From NCBI GenBank assembly GCA_019136515.1, contig JAGVUB010000025.1:1-64000 (forward strand): a DNA stretch of 64,000 nucleotides. The letters are read 5' to 3'. Shown one piece after another: positions 1 to 8,750 of the stretch. The notes below the pieces were generated by a model. It made no database searches. It was given only the letters and a program-made list of their open reading frames with translations, and was not told the origin of the DNA. Source of the DNA: Verrucomicrobiota bacterium. Lineage in GTDB: Bacteria; Verrucomicrobiota; Verrucomicrobiia; Opitutales; Opitutaceae. The position numbers and the translations under genes are program-made. Every line of letters starts with the position of its first letter. The stretch's first letter is position 1.

Positions 1-1602
1 CGAGAACAACCCGCGGTCGCTGAGCTTCAGGTCCGGGATCACCAGCAGCGCCATGAACGAGAGCGTCATGAACGGCGCGGCCAGCGTACAGCCGAGCGCC
101 TTCGCCGCCGCATCAATCTCCGTGTAGGCCGCCGCCACCGCCCGCCCCTCGCCGTCGGCCATCAGCCCGGCGATCGGCAACGGCAGCACCCGCGCCGCGC
201 CCGCCCCCACGGCCGCGAGTCCGCCGCGGTGCGCGATCACCAGATTCACCGCCGCGGCCAGCGCTTCATCATCCGCCCCCACCGCCACGATGTTGTGCGA
301 GTCGTGCGCCACCGACGACGCCAACGCCCCCTCGCGCAACCCGAAGCCGCGGATGAAACCCACCGCCACCGGTGCGCGCGGCGCGTAGCGGTTCACCACC
401 GCGATCTTCAACACATCCCGCGAGGGATCGGCTACCGCAGCGCCATCCTCGACCCGCGCCTTCAGCTTCCGCGACCGCGTGACCAGTTGCCCGTCGAGCG
501 CCTCGATCACGTTCAGCCGCCCCGCCTGCGCCGCCACACGGAAATCGCCCGGCCGCCGCGGTCCCGCCCGGAACGCATTCACTATCTTCGGTGCCCGCCG
601 CGGGAGCAGCGAACGCCCGTCCCGCGCCACGAGTTCTCCGTCCAAGTACGTGCGCCGCACGCGCAGCCGCCGCCAGCCCTCGAACACGATGAAGTCCGCC
701 GGATCGCCGGGCTGCAGCAGCCCCACCGCGAGCCCGTAATGGCGAATCGGGTTCAGACTGGCGCACGTCAGCACGTCCAGGCGATCCGCGCCCGCCGCCA
801 AAGCCCGCCGCACATGCTCGTCGAGGTGCCGGCGCAGCAGCAGGTCGGGATGCAGGTCGTCGCAACAGAACATGCAGTGCTCCGGATGCGTGCGCAGCAG
901 CGGCGCCAGCGCCGCGAAGTTGCGAGCCGCCGAACCCTCGCGGATGAGGATCTTCATCCCAGCGGCGATCTTCTCCCTCGCCTCGGCGAGCGTGAAACAC
1001 TCGTGGTCGGTCGCGATGCCTGCGGCCGCGTAGGCACGCGCCGGTGCGCCGCGCAGCCCCGGCGCATGGCCATCGACGACTTTCCCGTGCCGCTTCGCGG
1101 CCGCGATCTTGGCGAGCAGCGCCGGATCACCGGCCAGCACACCGGGGTAGTTCATGACCTCGGCGAGGTAGCGTACCTCGGGCAACGCGAGCAACCGCCC
1201 CACCGCCGCGGCATCGAGCACCGCCCCCGCGGTCTCTTGATCCGTCGCCGGCACGCACGATGGCGCGCCGAAGTTGAATTTCAACGGCGACCGCCGCGCG
1301 TCGTCGATCATGTAGCGCACCCCCGCCGTCCCGAGCACGTTGGCGATCTCGTGCGGGTCCGAGACCGTCGCCACCGTGCCGTGCACCACCGCCAACCGTG
1401 CGAACTCGCTCGGCGGCAGCAGCGAGCTCTCGATATGGATGTGCGCATCGACGAACCCCGGCGCGATCTGGCGCGTGTAGCGCCGCCCCGGAGTCGGCAC
1501 GATCCGCACGATGCGGCCCTCGGCCCATTCCACGCGGCCCGGGAAAATGCGGCGGTTGACCAGATCGACGATGTTGCCGGCGAGTGAGTGAGTGATCGGC
1601 AT
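1..1602 (-). CDS. ade: adenine deaminase, C-terminus beyond window
   Basis: Hydrolyses adenine to hypoxanthine and ammonia in purine salvage; cytoplasmic, metal-dependent amidohydrolase. Reading the minus strand from the ATG at 1602 gives 534 uninterrupted codons to base 1, so the 3' end lies outside the window. The start MPITHSLAGNIVDLVNRRIF is followed by the amidohydrolase metal motif PGFVDAHIHIESSL near residue 50, then HATVSDPHEI-like and VMNYPGV segments, GHAPGL, and SVAHDSHNIVAVG, which together match the adenine deaminase (Ade) family over its whole visible length. No Shine-Dalgarno is visible before the ATG. It lies 34 bp downstream of res in the same direction and might be reached by read-through, but its function is housekeeping and it probably marks the edge of the defence island. 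Confidence in the family is high; only the extreme C-terminus is unseen. Confidence 0.93.
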   Translation of the reverse strand, partial: MPITHSLAGNIVDLVNRRIFPGRVEWAEGRIVRIVPTPGRRYTRQIAPGFVDAHIHIESSLLPPSEFARLAVVHGTVATVSDPHEIANVLGTAGVRYMIDDARRSPLKFNFGAPSCVPATDQETAGAVLDAAAVGRLLALPEVRYLAEVMNYPGVLAGDPALLAKIAAAKRHGKVVDGHAPGLRGAPARAYAAAGIATDHECFTLAEAREKIAAGMKILIREGSAARNFAALAPLLRTHPEHCMFCCDDLHPDLLLRRHLDEHVRRALAAGADRLDVLTCASLNPIRHYGLAVGLLQPGDPADFIVFEGWRRLRVRRTYLDGELVARDGRSLLPRRAPKIVNAFRAGPRRPGDFRVAAQAGRLNVIEALDGQLVTRSRKLKARVEDGAAVADPSRDVLKIAVVNRYAPRAPVAVGFIRGFGLREGALASSVAHDSHNIVAVGADDEALAAAVNLVIAHRGGLAAVGAGAARVLPLPIAGLMADGEGRAVAAAYTEIDAAAKALGCTLAAPFMTLSFMALLVIPDLKLSDRGLFS

Positions 1603-1636
1603 GGAGGTAAATACAGTCTCGCAGCCGGTGGTTCGC

Positions 1637-4600
1637 TCAACAGTGGGCAAACACGTCGGTCAGCTTGGTTGCCTTGATGAATTGTGCCGCCGGTGAGTTG
1701 TGCTGGGCCAGTTCCGCGAAGTGCGCCTCGCCACACTTGATCTTCGCGCTCTCGCGGTCGCGCAGATCGTCGGTGAACAGACTGCTCTTGGTCTCGACTA
1801 CGAAGTAGAGGCGCTCCGCACCGTCGGTCTCCACGAGCACAGCCCAGTCGGGGTTGTAGGGTCCCAACGGCGTCGGCACGCGGAACCAGCCCGGCAGTTT
1901 GGCAAAGACCTTCACCGCGGGATTGCGGTTCAACTGCTCGGCAAACGTGCGCTCCACATCCGACTGGTAGATGACCTTCTCGTACACGCCGCGCGGCGAA
2001 TCGATCATCGATTTGAGGTAACCGGCGAGTTCCTCCGTCTCGAAGAGCGACTGCGCATAGTACTCCTCCGGTCCGATGCGCTGGTACTTGATGCCGTCGA
2101 CGAGCGCGAGGCGCTTGGCCCGGTTGACGATCTCGCCAACGAGCTCGATGAACTGCTGCGGGTTGCACAGGAAATCGTCCAGCCGCCCGCTCCCGGCGAG
2201 GATGCGCTGGATGCTCCGCCGCGTGAGCTGAGTCTGGTCCTGCAGCTCCGTCAGAATATCCGGCAGCTCGATGTCGCCCTCGTCCAGATTAACCGGCAGG
2301 AACGAGTCGCCCTCCTCGGCGACGACACCGGAACGACCTATCTGCATATCGGCCTTTTGCCATTGGAGCCGCGTGCGGGAGATCGGCGGGGCTTTCCGGA
2401 TCGCGGCGACGCAGTCCGCGATCAACGCCTCGTTGTCGAACTGCACTCGGTAGGTCGTCTTGTGCTTGATTCGGTCCCACAGCGCGCGGAACTCCGGGCC
2501 GTGCAGCACCGCCTGCCGGGTTTTCACGGTCTGGCGCTCGTCGGCATTCTTGACCGAGAGCTGCCCGGCGAGCTTGCGCAGGATCTCGCGCACCTGCGGC
2601 AGTTGCGCGGCGAACGCCTCGGGCAACGCCAGCGTGCCCTCCTTGAGCGCGGTCCGCAGCTTGTCCTGCACGCGGCCCTTGGCGTCGACGAACTCCTGCG
2701 AGCGCAGGTAGTCCCAGATCTCCTTCGATCTGTCGAAGCCGAGCGGGGCCGACTGGCCGTCGGCTCCCGGCACCGCGATCCCGGCGAACTCGTGGTTCCC
2801 CACGATGCCGAAGCGGATGCCGGTCTCCTGCTCGATCTCGCGTTGCAGGTTCTCGGCGAAGCGCTCGTAGCTCTCCGCCGCCACGACCGTGAGCGTGTTG
2901 GTCTCGAAACCGCGCACCCGGACAAAGTCGTTGCCCTCCGCTCTCACGCACAGGCGCAGGCCGCGGCCGATTGTCTGCCGTCGCTCCCGCTCCGTGCCCA
3001 TGGCGCGCAGCACGCAGATCTGGAAAACGTTCGGATTGTCCCACCCCTCCCGCAGCGCGGAGTGGGAGAAGATGAATTTCAGCTTCGAGTCGAAGCTCAG
3101 CAGTTTCTCCTTCTCGCGCATGATCAGGTTGTAGGCGCGTTCGGCGGCCTCGCGGCTGCTCTGGTTCTTCAACTCACCATCCTTGTCCAGCTCGGGCTCC
3201 GCCCAGCCGCCCTTCTTGTCGATCGAGAAGTAGCCGTCGTGCACCGCCTCGGCTTCCGTCGTGAGATCGACCTCTTGGAACAGGCTCTGGTAATCGGGAT
3301 GCTTGGCGAGGCGGCGGTATTCCTCCTCGAAGATGCGAGCGTAGTCGCCCTTCTGCGCGTGCCCATCCGTATCGTACCGACGATACTTCTCGACGGCGTC
3401 GATGAAGAACAGGCTGAGCACCTTGATCCCCTGCGGAGCCAGTCGCTTCTCCTTCTCGAGATGCTCTTTGATGGTGCGCTGGATCATCTGGCGCTGCACG
3501 GCCAGCGGCTCCACGTCGCCATAGGCCTGACCGAGGCGCAGGTACTGTTCGCCTCCGGGCACGCGTAGCTCGACGAACTCGTCACCCTTGGCCACGCGGA
3601 TTTCGCCGACGCGGCAATCGTGGTACACGGCACGCCCCGTGGTCATCTCCAAGTTGTCGCCATCCTGTACCAAGCGCTCGACCCGGTCGACGCGCCCCGT
3701 GGCGGTCTGCACGTCGAGCTCGACCTTGGCTGTGATCGCGCCGCGCTTGTTGGCGACGGCGAGCAGCCGCACATAGGGCTTGTTGTGCCCGCCTTCGACC
3801 GTGGCCGCGGCCACCTCGATCTGCTTCACCAACTTCCGCTCGTAGGCATCCACCGCGTCGAGCCGGTACACCATGTGATGCTTGGCCGCGTGGGTGGCCG
3901 AGTAGCGCAGCGTGCAGAGTGGGTCCATCGCGCCGAGCGCCTCCTTGCCGCGGCCTTCGAGGCCGCCATCCACGCTTTGCGGTTCGTCCACGATCAGGAT
4001 CGGGCGCGTGGCGCGGATCAGGTCGATCGGACGCTCGCCCCCCGTCGCCTCGTTGGCGCCCTTGCCGTAGATGTTGTTGACCTCCTTCTTGTTGATCGCG
4101 CCCACCGTCACAACCATGACCTGGATCTGCGGACTGGTGGCGAAATTGCGCACCTGCCCGGGCTTGGCGGAATCGTAGAGGAAGTATTCGAACGGCACCC
4201 CGGCGTAGAGCGCGCGGAAGTGCTCCTCCATGATCTCGAGGGATTTGTAGACACCCTCTTTGATCGCCACCGAAGGCACCACGACGATGAACTTCGTGAA
4301 CCCGTAGCGCTTGTTCAGCTCGAAGACAGTGCGCAGGTACACGTAGGTCTTCCCGGTGCCGGTCTCCATCTCCACCGTGAAGTCGGACGAGGCCAGCGAG
4401 GGCGAGGGAGGCAGGCCATTGCGGAGCTGCACCTCATGGAGATTCTTAAGCAGCTCGTCGTCGAGCAGCCTGAGCCGGTTGCCCACACCGAGGTCGCTCT
4501 CCATGCCGGACAAGTACGCCCCGTCGGGCGCCGTGCGCGCGACGGTGAACGTCGAGCGGCAGAGTTCCTGCCCGCGAAACAGGTCGCACACCGCTTCCAC

Positions 4601-4645
4601 GGCCTGCAGCTGGTAGTCGAGATTGGGCTCGAAGTGGAGTTTCAT
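1637..4645 (-). CDS. res: type III restriction-type DEAD/DEAH helicase-nuclease (Res)
   Basis: Predicted ATP-dependent DNA translocase with a nuclease domain, the cleavage subunit of a type III-like restriction system; 1002 aa. Walker A METGTGKT lies near residue 94-100, the type III form of motif II is DEPQ near 220-223, and a motif VI-like stretch reads RQTIGRGLRLC. Near the C-terminus PYNPDW and VVETKS give a PD-(D/E)XK triad, approximately D933, E951 and K953, so both helicase and nuclease parts look intact. I chose the ATG at 4645 (MKLHFEPNLDYQLQAVEAV) over a longer upstream extension because family members begin this way and because it overlaps the abi stop codon by ATGA (4642-4645), implying translational coupling. 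Its partner mod lies upstream across the abi gene and a spacer RNA. It could act with Mod as a restriction enzyme or in a wider antiphage complex. Confidence 0.93.
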   Translation of the reverse strand: MKLHFEPNLDYQLQAVEAVCDLFRGQELCRSTFTVARTAPDGAYLSGMESDLGVGNRLRLLDDELLKNLHEVQLRNGLPPSPSLASSDFTVEMETGTGKTYVYLRTVFELNKRYGFTKFIVVVPSVAIKEGVYKSLEIMEEHFRALYAGVPFEYFLYDSAKPGQVRNFATSPQIQVMVVTVGAINKKEVNNIYGKGANEATGGERPIDLIRATRPILIVDEPQSVDGGLEGRGKEALGAMDPLCTLRYSATHAAKHHMVYRLDAVDAYERKLVKQIEVAAATVEGGHNKPYVRLLAVANKRGAITAKVELDVQTATGRVDRVERLVQDGDNLEMTTGRAVYHDCRVGEIRVAKGDEFVELRVPGGEQYLRLGQAYGDVEPLAVQRQMIQRTIKEHLEKEKRLAPQGIKVLSLFFIDAVEKYRRYDTDGHAQKGDYARIFEEEYRRLAKHPDYQSLFQEVDLTTEAEAVHDGYFSIDKKGGWAEPELDKDGELKNQSSREAAERAYNLIMREKEKLLSFDSKLKFIFSHSALREGWDNPNVFQICVLRAMGTERERRQTIGRGLRLCVRAEGNDFVRVRGFETNTLTVVAAESYERFAENLQREIEQETGIRFGIVGNHEFAGIAVPGADGQSAPLGFDRSKEIWDYLRSQEFVDAKGRVQDKLRTALKEGTLALPEAFAAQLPQVREILRKLAGQLSVKNADERQTVKTRQAVLHGPEFRALWDRIKHKTTYRVQFDNEALIADCVAAIRKAPPISRTRLQWQKADMQIGRSGVVAEEGDSFLPVNLDEGDIELPDILTELQDQTQLTRRSIQRILAGSGRLDDFLCNPQQFIELVGEIVNRAKRLALVDGIKYQRIGPEEYYAQSLFETEELAGYLKSMIDSPRGVYEKVIYQSDVERTFAEQLNRNPAVKVFAKLPGWFRVPTPLGPYNPDWAVLVETDGAERLYFVVETKSSLFTDDLRDRESAKIKCGEAHFAELAQHNSPAAQFIKATKLTDVFAHC

Positions 4646-5562
4646 GAGGACGCAGTTTTCCAGACGGGATGGTTCCGCCAATCCTGAGGCAGCCCCATGT
4701 CCGACAAGGGGATCTCGGGAAACGAGGCGAAGAGGCTTTCGATGCGTGCGGGCCAACCGCTTCCGGGATTGATGCGCCCCATCCAGTGGCGGAACACCAG
4801 CAGGAGGAAGCCGAGCGATCTCTGCGGCAGGAGTGGCTTATGCCACTGCGGAAACTTTCTGGAGTTGGGTGCCCAGGCCGGGCTGCCGGACTTCCAGTTC
4901 CACAGCCGCGCATGATGCGCGCAGCGATTGCGCACGATGTTGAGGGCGATGAGCCAGGAGAGGATCACCTCCTCGGGCTGCCCAATCGCCGCCGCCACCG
5001 TTTTGCGAATATCGACAGCCACTCCGCGATAGAACGAAAGCGTGCCGCCGAAATCCAACAGCTCCACCATCATCCATACCGGCAGGATGTCGTGGCTGTC
5101 TCCGTACTCCTGGAAATAGCTGACCACGAATTCCTCCCGGCCTTTCGGATCGCGGCTGCGCTGCACCTGGGTGCGGATCTTCTTCTCCCAGTTTCGGAAA
5201 TCGTCCCGCTGCGAATCGAAGCCCGGCAGGTTGGACTCGGTGAGATAGGCGAACGGCCCATGCGCATGCGCGAAGTGGTAGGCCAGTTGCGTGCGCACAT
5301 GCACCTCGATGCTTTCGATCGCATCCAGACAGAGCATCCGCAGGCGATGGTCGAAGGTGTAGAGCCGCCACACCTGCTCCAGCGTCGTGCCCGGCTTGCA
5401 GAATCCGTCCGGCTGGCGGAAGTGGTGCACGTAGGCGCAGAACCGGAAGTAGTTCGTGACCCGCAGGCGCTCGATCAGCGCGCCGCGCCCGGCAAGCAGA
5501 CCTTCGCCCAGCAACTTGTCCGCCTGCGCCTCGAACGTGAACGGAGGTTTCTCGTACCTCAT
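4642..5562 (-). CDS. Abi_2 family (AbiD/AbiF-like) HEPN protein
   Basis: Predicted abortive-infection RNase of the HEPN superfamily, 306 aa, cytoplasmic. Family features visible are the N-terminal NYFRFCAYVHHF segment near residue 37, LYTFDHRLRMLCLDAIESIE near 67-86, VWMMVELLDFG near 162-172, and the HEPN active-site pattern RNRCAHHARLWNW, giving R211-x4-H216. Abi_2 proteins are known in phage exclusion and are evolutionarily linked to HEPN RNase toxins. It is sandwiched between mod and res and its stop overlaps the res start by four bases. The start at 5562 has a GGAGG 11 nt upstream, and 35 nt upstream a structured RNA ends in a run of eight U. That arrangement suggests the toxin is expressed by read-through of a small RNA that may also neutralise it. 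Family assignment is strong; toxicity and the RNA link are inference. Confidence 0.9.
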   Translation of the reverse strand: MRYEKPPFTFEAQADKLLGEGLLAGRGALIERLRVTNYFRFCAYVHHFRQPDGFCKPGTTLEQVWRLYTFDHRLRMLCLDAIESIEVHVRTQLAYHFAHAHGPFAYLTESNLPGFDSQRDDFRNWEKKIRTQVQRSRDPKGREEFVVSYFQEYGDSHDILPVWMMVELLDFGGTLSFYRGVAVDIRKTVAAAIGQPEEVILSWLIALNIVRNRCAHHARLWNWKSGSPAWAPNSRKFPQWHKPLLPQRSLGFLLLVFRHWMGRINPGSGWPARIESLFASFPEIPLSDMGLPQDWRNHPVWKTASS

Positions 5563-5597
5563 GGCCGAAACCGCCTCCGCGGGGGCACCTTCCGGAC

Positions 5598-5687
5598 AAA
5601 AAAAACACCCACCGAAGTATGCCGCACAGTTCCGAGGAGCTGTGCACTCTTCCGAGGAAGAGCGAGAGGCCCGGTGGGTCTACTGGG
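5598..5687 (-). ncRNA. candidate structured RNA upstream of abi, ends in U8
   Basis: On the minus strand an 8-bp closing stem (ACCCACCG at 5672-5679 with CGGTGGGT at 5607-5614) encloses two hairpins. One is perfect: CTCTTCC/GGAAGAG at 5647-5662. The other has one wobble: CACAGCTCC/GGAACTGTG at 5625-5644. Both have the same apex, TCCTCGGA, giving a three-way junction. The closing stem is followed by G and eight T (5598-5605), so the whole fold doubles as an intrinsic terminator. A promoter-like pair lies just upstream (5693-5720). Abi_2 genes are known to be preceded by a conserved RNA (the abiF motif); I infer this is the local equivalent, possibly an RNA antitoxin or attenuator. The 5' end is estimated. 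Confidence 0.6.
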
Positions 5688-5692
5688 GCCCA

Positions 5693-5720
5693 ATGAGAGC
5701 CCCTCGGCCGACATTGTCAA
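5693..5720 (-). promoter_or_regulatory. candidate sigma70-type promoter for the abi RNA
   Basis: The minus strand reads TTGACA at 5720-5715, a 16-bp spacer, then TCTCAT at 5698-5693. The -35 is a perfect consensus and the -10 matches four of six. The expected start near 5686-5688 falls about 8 nt before the closing stem of the structured RNA. This would give the abi-res pair a promoter separate from helicase-DUF4391-mod. Confidence 0.5.
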
Positions 5721-5838
5721 TTCTCCGCTCCGCCGGCTCGCAACGCGGTAAGCATAGCTCTGCCTGAGCTTGGAAAGTCCGGCCTGACACCGCATGCGGC
5801 TCGAGGTTCGAGCGGCCTCGTCAGCCCAGGCTTGGGAC

Positions 5839-5954
5839 ATGATCCCGAAACCGATTTCGGGATCATCCCGCCGCTTCAGCTCACTTCCTGTCCTGCAACC
5901 GAGCGCCATTTTCGTGACGCCACGAAAATGGGGTGGATCGCTCCGGAGGGAGCG
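5839..5954. repeat. three consecutive hairpins in the mod-abi spacer
   Basis: Three inverted repeats stand in a row just downstream of mod. The first has 12-bp arms ATGATCCCGAAA/TTTCGGGATCAT around CCGA (5839-5866). The second has 10-bp arms CATTTTCGTG/CACGAAAATG around ACGC (5907-5930). The third has 6-bp arms CGCTCC/GGGAGCG-like around GGAG (5939-5954). None has a U-tract, so they look like a dispersed palindromic element, perhaps protecting the mod mRNA end, more than a classical terminator. The remaining bases of the 5563-5985 spacer outside these and the RNA show no convincing gene. Confidence 0.6.
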
Positions 5955-5985
5955 GCCTGCGGTTGCGGCGAAGTCGTACATCGGC

Positions 5986-7974
5986 CTATAGGCTGCGAAC
6001 GGTTTCCAGGCCGTGCTGCTGGAGGATCGCGGCGAGGTTGGTCTTGGCGATGTCGTCGGCGAAAGCGCTGTCGCGGAAGACCACCGTGGTCTCGCCGGCG
6101 GGTTTCAGCTCCTTGTGCCAGGCGACGATCCCGAGGGCCAACGTCTCCACCTCCGCCGCGGCGATCTTCGGGCTCAAGCACACCAACAGGCTGCCCGCGC
6201 CCACGCTGGAAACGACGTGGCCGGCAAAGGGCCGCGTCTCGATCGGCACGCACAGGTCGAGGCCAAGCTTGAGGAGCAGCTCGTACAGGATGTCCTGCTC
6301 GGTGCGGTCGGTTTTGAGGTGATCGACGGCGGCTTCGAGGCTCTCGGCCAGGCGGTCGCGCTGCGGGTCCCATTCGCGGATGTTGCTGGACGCGAGCTTG
6401 AACACCCGGAAGCCCACATCCGGCGCCCGCCGCTCGCCCGCCGCGGGCGCCGGGTTGAGCAGGTCCGCCTGCTCCGCCGCCGCCTTCTGCTGGGCCTCCC
6501 ACTCTGCGCGGATCTTCGCGCCGGCCCGGCGCAGACGCTCCTTGGTCAGCTCGGCGATGGTGCGCGGTTTGCCGATTTTGTCACAGTAATCAACGGCAGC
6601 AACTTGCTCCTTATCTGTAGCATCGAGCAGCTCAGGGAGTTGAACCAAGATCACCCTTCTCTTTGCCCCATCCTCAGCATTCCGACAGAAAACAGCATGA
6701 GCTGTGGTTCCACTTCCGCTGAAGAAATCGAGTATGATGGAATCCTTATCAGCGGCTGCTAATTGGATCATTCGCTGAATCAAGGTTGTCGGCTTCGGAA
6801 AGCTAAATGGTGAGTCTTGCACGCCGAGGAGCTCTTTCAGCTCCCTACTCGCGGTGTCGTTGCTCCCAACCTCCTTGTGCGTCCACAGAGTTCTCGCTTT
6901 CACTCCGTCCCGAACCTCGGACAAGAAAAGCTTCTGATTGGGAAGAGAATCCCCAGTTCTCCCGAAGTAGATGCGGTCTTCTGAAAGTAGCTTCAAGACA
7001 TCGCTTTCAGCATAGCGCCAATGGCTATTGGCCGGAGGTTCATGTATTCGCCCGCTTGGACTGCTGATTTTGAACCGTCCGTTCGTTCTTTCGCCATCTG
7101 CATAGAGAGGTATCGCCTTCCAAGCACCACGTGGGTCACCGTCTGGGTTTGTATAGCGCGCATTCATCTCTTCGGTTCGCGGGAGCAATCCGATCACCGA
7201 TCCAGACATCTGTCGGGCATAACAAAGAACGTAATCGTGGCTGGTTGAAATGAGTGATGCGTCATTTTTCGTTGTATACATCTTTTCCCAGACCACTTGG
7301 GCTACAAAGTTCTCGGGACCGAAAACCTCATCCAACACGGTTTTCAGGTTGTTCTCTTCACCGTCATCAATGCTGACAAAAATGACTCCATCCTCGCGCA
7401 ACAGATTCCGCGCCAGCTTGAGCCGCGGGTACATCATGTTGAGCCAGTCGGTGTGGAAGCGGCCGGAGGACTCGGTGTTCGACGAGGTCTTCACCCCGCC
7501 CGCATCGGTCTGCCGGGTTTGGCGCAGGTAGTTGGCGATGTTGTCCTGGAAATCGTCGGGGTAGACGAAGTCCTTGCCGGTGTTGTAGGGCGGATCGATG
7601 TAGATGAGCTTCACCTTCCCGGCGTAGGACTTCTGGAGCAGCTTGAGCACCTCCAGGTTGTCGCCCTCGATCATGAGGTTCTTCGTCGTGGCCCACTCCA
7701 CGCTGTCCTCCGGGCAGGGGCGCAGGGTGCCCGTGCTGGGGGTGAGCGCGAGCTGGCGGGCGCGGCGTTTGCCGTGCCAGTGGAGGCCGTACTTCTCCTC
7801 GGCATCGGTCACCGTGCGGTCGCCCACGAGCTGCTTGAGCACATCGAGGTTCACCGCCGGGCCGTCCTGCGTCTCGGTGAGCAGTTCGGGGAAGAGCGAG
7901 CGCAGCGTGGCGAGGTTGGCCGCCACGAGATCGGCGGACTTCGCTGCGGGGGAATCGGCGGTGAGTTTCTGCAT
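5986..7974 (-). CDS. mod: type III-like site-specific DNA methyltransferase (Mod)
   Basis: Predicted N6-adenine methyltransferase and recognition subunit of the type III-like restriction system, 662 aa. Catalytic motif IV is YIDPPYNTGKDF with DPPY at residues 127-130; the AdoMet-binding motif I is ILDFFSGSGTTAHAV near 414-428. The order IV then I is the beta class, with the target recognition region expected between them. The ATG at 7974 (MQKLTADSPAAKSADL) fits family starts; the open frame extends upstream only because of high GC. The segment at about 6560-7420, which covers most of the part between the two motifs, is distinctly richer in A and T than both flanks, suggesting replacement of the recognition domain by recombination. 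It follows the DUF4391 gene by 17 bp. Its partner Res is two genes further on. Confidence 0.93.
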   Translation of the reverse strand: MQKLTADSPAAKSADLVAANLATLRSLFPELLTETQDGPAVNLDVLKQLVGDRTVTDAEEKYGLHWHGKRRARQLALTPSTGTLRPCPEDSVEWATTKNLMIEGDNLEVLKLLQKSYAGKVKLIYIDPPYNTGKDFVYPDDFQDNIANYLRQTRQTDAGGVKTSSNTESSGRFHTDWLNMMYPRLKLARNLLREDGVIFVSIDDGEENNLKTVLDEVFGPENFVAQVVWEKMYTTKNDASLISTSHDYVLCYARQMSGSVIGLLPRTEEMNARYTNPDGDPRGAWKAIPLYADGERTNGRFKISSPSGRIHEPPANSHWRYAESDVLKLLSEDRIYFGRTGDSLPNQKLFLSEVRDGVKARTLWTHKEVGSNDTASRELKELLGVQDSPFSFPKPTTLIQRMIQLAAADKDSIILDFFSGSGTTAHAVFCRNAEDGAKRRVILVQLPELLDATDKEQVAAVDYCDKIGKPRTIAELTKERLRRAGAKIRAEWEAQQKAAAEQADLLNPAPAAGERRAPDVGFRVFKLASSNIREWDPQRDRLAESLEAAVDHLKTDRTEQDILYELLLKLGLDLCVPIETRPFAGHVVSSVGAGSLLVCLSPKIAAAEVETLALGIVAWHKELKPAGETTVVFRDSAFADDIAKTNLAAILQQHGLETVRSL

Positions 7975-7991
7975 GATCGGAAGGGGGAAGT

Positions 7992-8741
7992 TCAGAGCAG
8001 CGCGGCGGCGGCGGCGAGGCGGGATTCGAGTTCTTTCAACCGGAGGTTGAGCTCCACGCGGCGGGCGAGCTGCGACTCCTTGGCCGCGCGGGCACGCAGG
8101 CCGGCGATCTCGCGCGCGAGCTCCTCGTGCTCCGCCAGCGCGGTGCGACGCCGCCCGGCCGCGGCGGGATCGCCCGCCAGCTCGAAGCGCCCGGTCCGGC
8201 GCGCGGCAGCGAGCGCCTCCGCGCGCTCGATCCAGCCCTGATAGAAGCCATGCAGGTGCGCGCGCGGTTGGGCGGCGACGGCAAGCGAAGCCAGGAAGGC
8301 GCACGACAGGGCGTCCTCGCCCAGCGGCGACTCGATCACCGTGCCATCGAGAACGGTCTGGCCGGCGGTGCCCTGCGATTGGCGCAGGTGCGCGAGCGAC
8401 AACACGAGGCCATCCTCCTCACGGCGCAGCAGGAGCACCGGGTACGGAATCGCGCGGTGGACCAGCTCCGCCAGCCGCGCCCCGCGCGCGCTGGGGCGCA
8501 GCGTGAGCGTGAGCACGGCGAGCTCCAGATACTCGCGCGCGGCATCGCGAAACTCCGGCACGCCGAGCGTGGCCGGCTTGAGCGCGGCCACCCAGAACAG
8601 CTCGTCGATCCCGTCGCCGATGGCGCGCTTGTCGGCGGCGGTGGGCGCGCCGTTTTCCAGCAGCAACTTTTTGGGCACGCGCTTGCCCACCCGCGCGGCG
8701 GCGGGCAGCTCCAAGGCGGCGATGGCGGCGGCAAACGGCAT
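7992..8741 (-). CDS. DUF4391 domain protein of the defence island
   Basis: A 249-aa cytoplasmic protein of unknown biochemical role. The sequence starts MPFAAAIAALELPAAARVGK, contains KKLLLENGAPTAADKRAI near residue 24 and IDELFWVAALKPATLGVP near 44, and ends in a strongly charged helical stretch from about residue 195 (RRTALAEHEELAREIAGL and onward) likely to form a coiled coil. The first two blocks are typical of DUF4391 proteins, which I know mainly as neighbours of helicase and methyltransferase genes in restriction-type loci. It lies 9 bp after the SNF2-type helicase and 17 bp before mod, so the three are almost certainly one transcript. The position suggests an adaptor between helicase and methyltransferase, but no catalytic motif is visible. 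Confidence 0.8.
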   Translation of the reverse strand: MPFAAAIAALELPAAARVGKRVPKKLLLENGAPTAADKRAIGDGIDELFWVAALKPATLGVPEFRDAAREYLELAVLTLTLRPSARGARLAELVHRAIPYPVLLLRREEDGLVLSLAHLRQSQGTAGQTVLDGTVIESPLGEDALSCAFLASLAVAAQPRAHLHGFYQGWIERAEALAAARRTGRFELAGDPAAAGRRRTALAEHEELAREIAGLRARAAKESQLARRVELNLRLKELESRLAAAAALL

Positions 8742-8750
8742 GACAACGAA

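Noticed and set aside
229-1587. Plus-strand gene opposite adenine deaminase
   Set aside because: Arginine- and histidine-rich sequence typical of an antisense shadow; the minus strand carries clear adenine deaminase homology.
5625-5662. Bacterial tRNA or T-box leader
   Set aside because: Two hairpins inside a closing stem look superficially like a cloverleaf, but there is no T-arm sequence, CCA end or T-box motif.
5559-5981. A 140-codon minus-strand gene in the mod-abi spacer
   Set aside because: It runs through the hairpins and the structured RNA, has no homology and no ribosome binding site.
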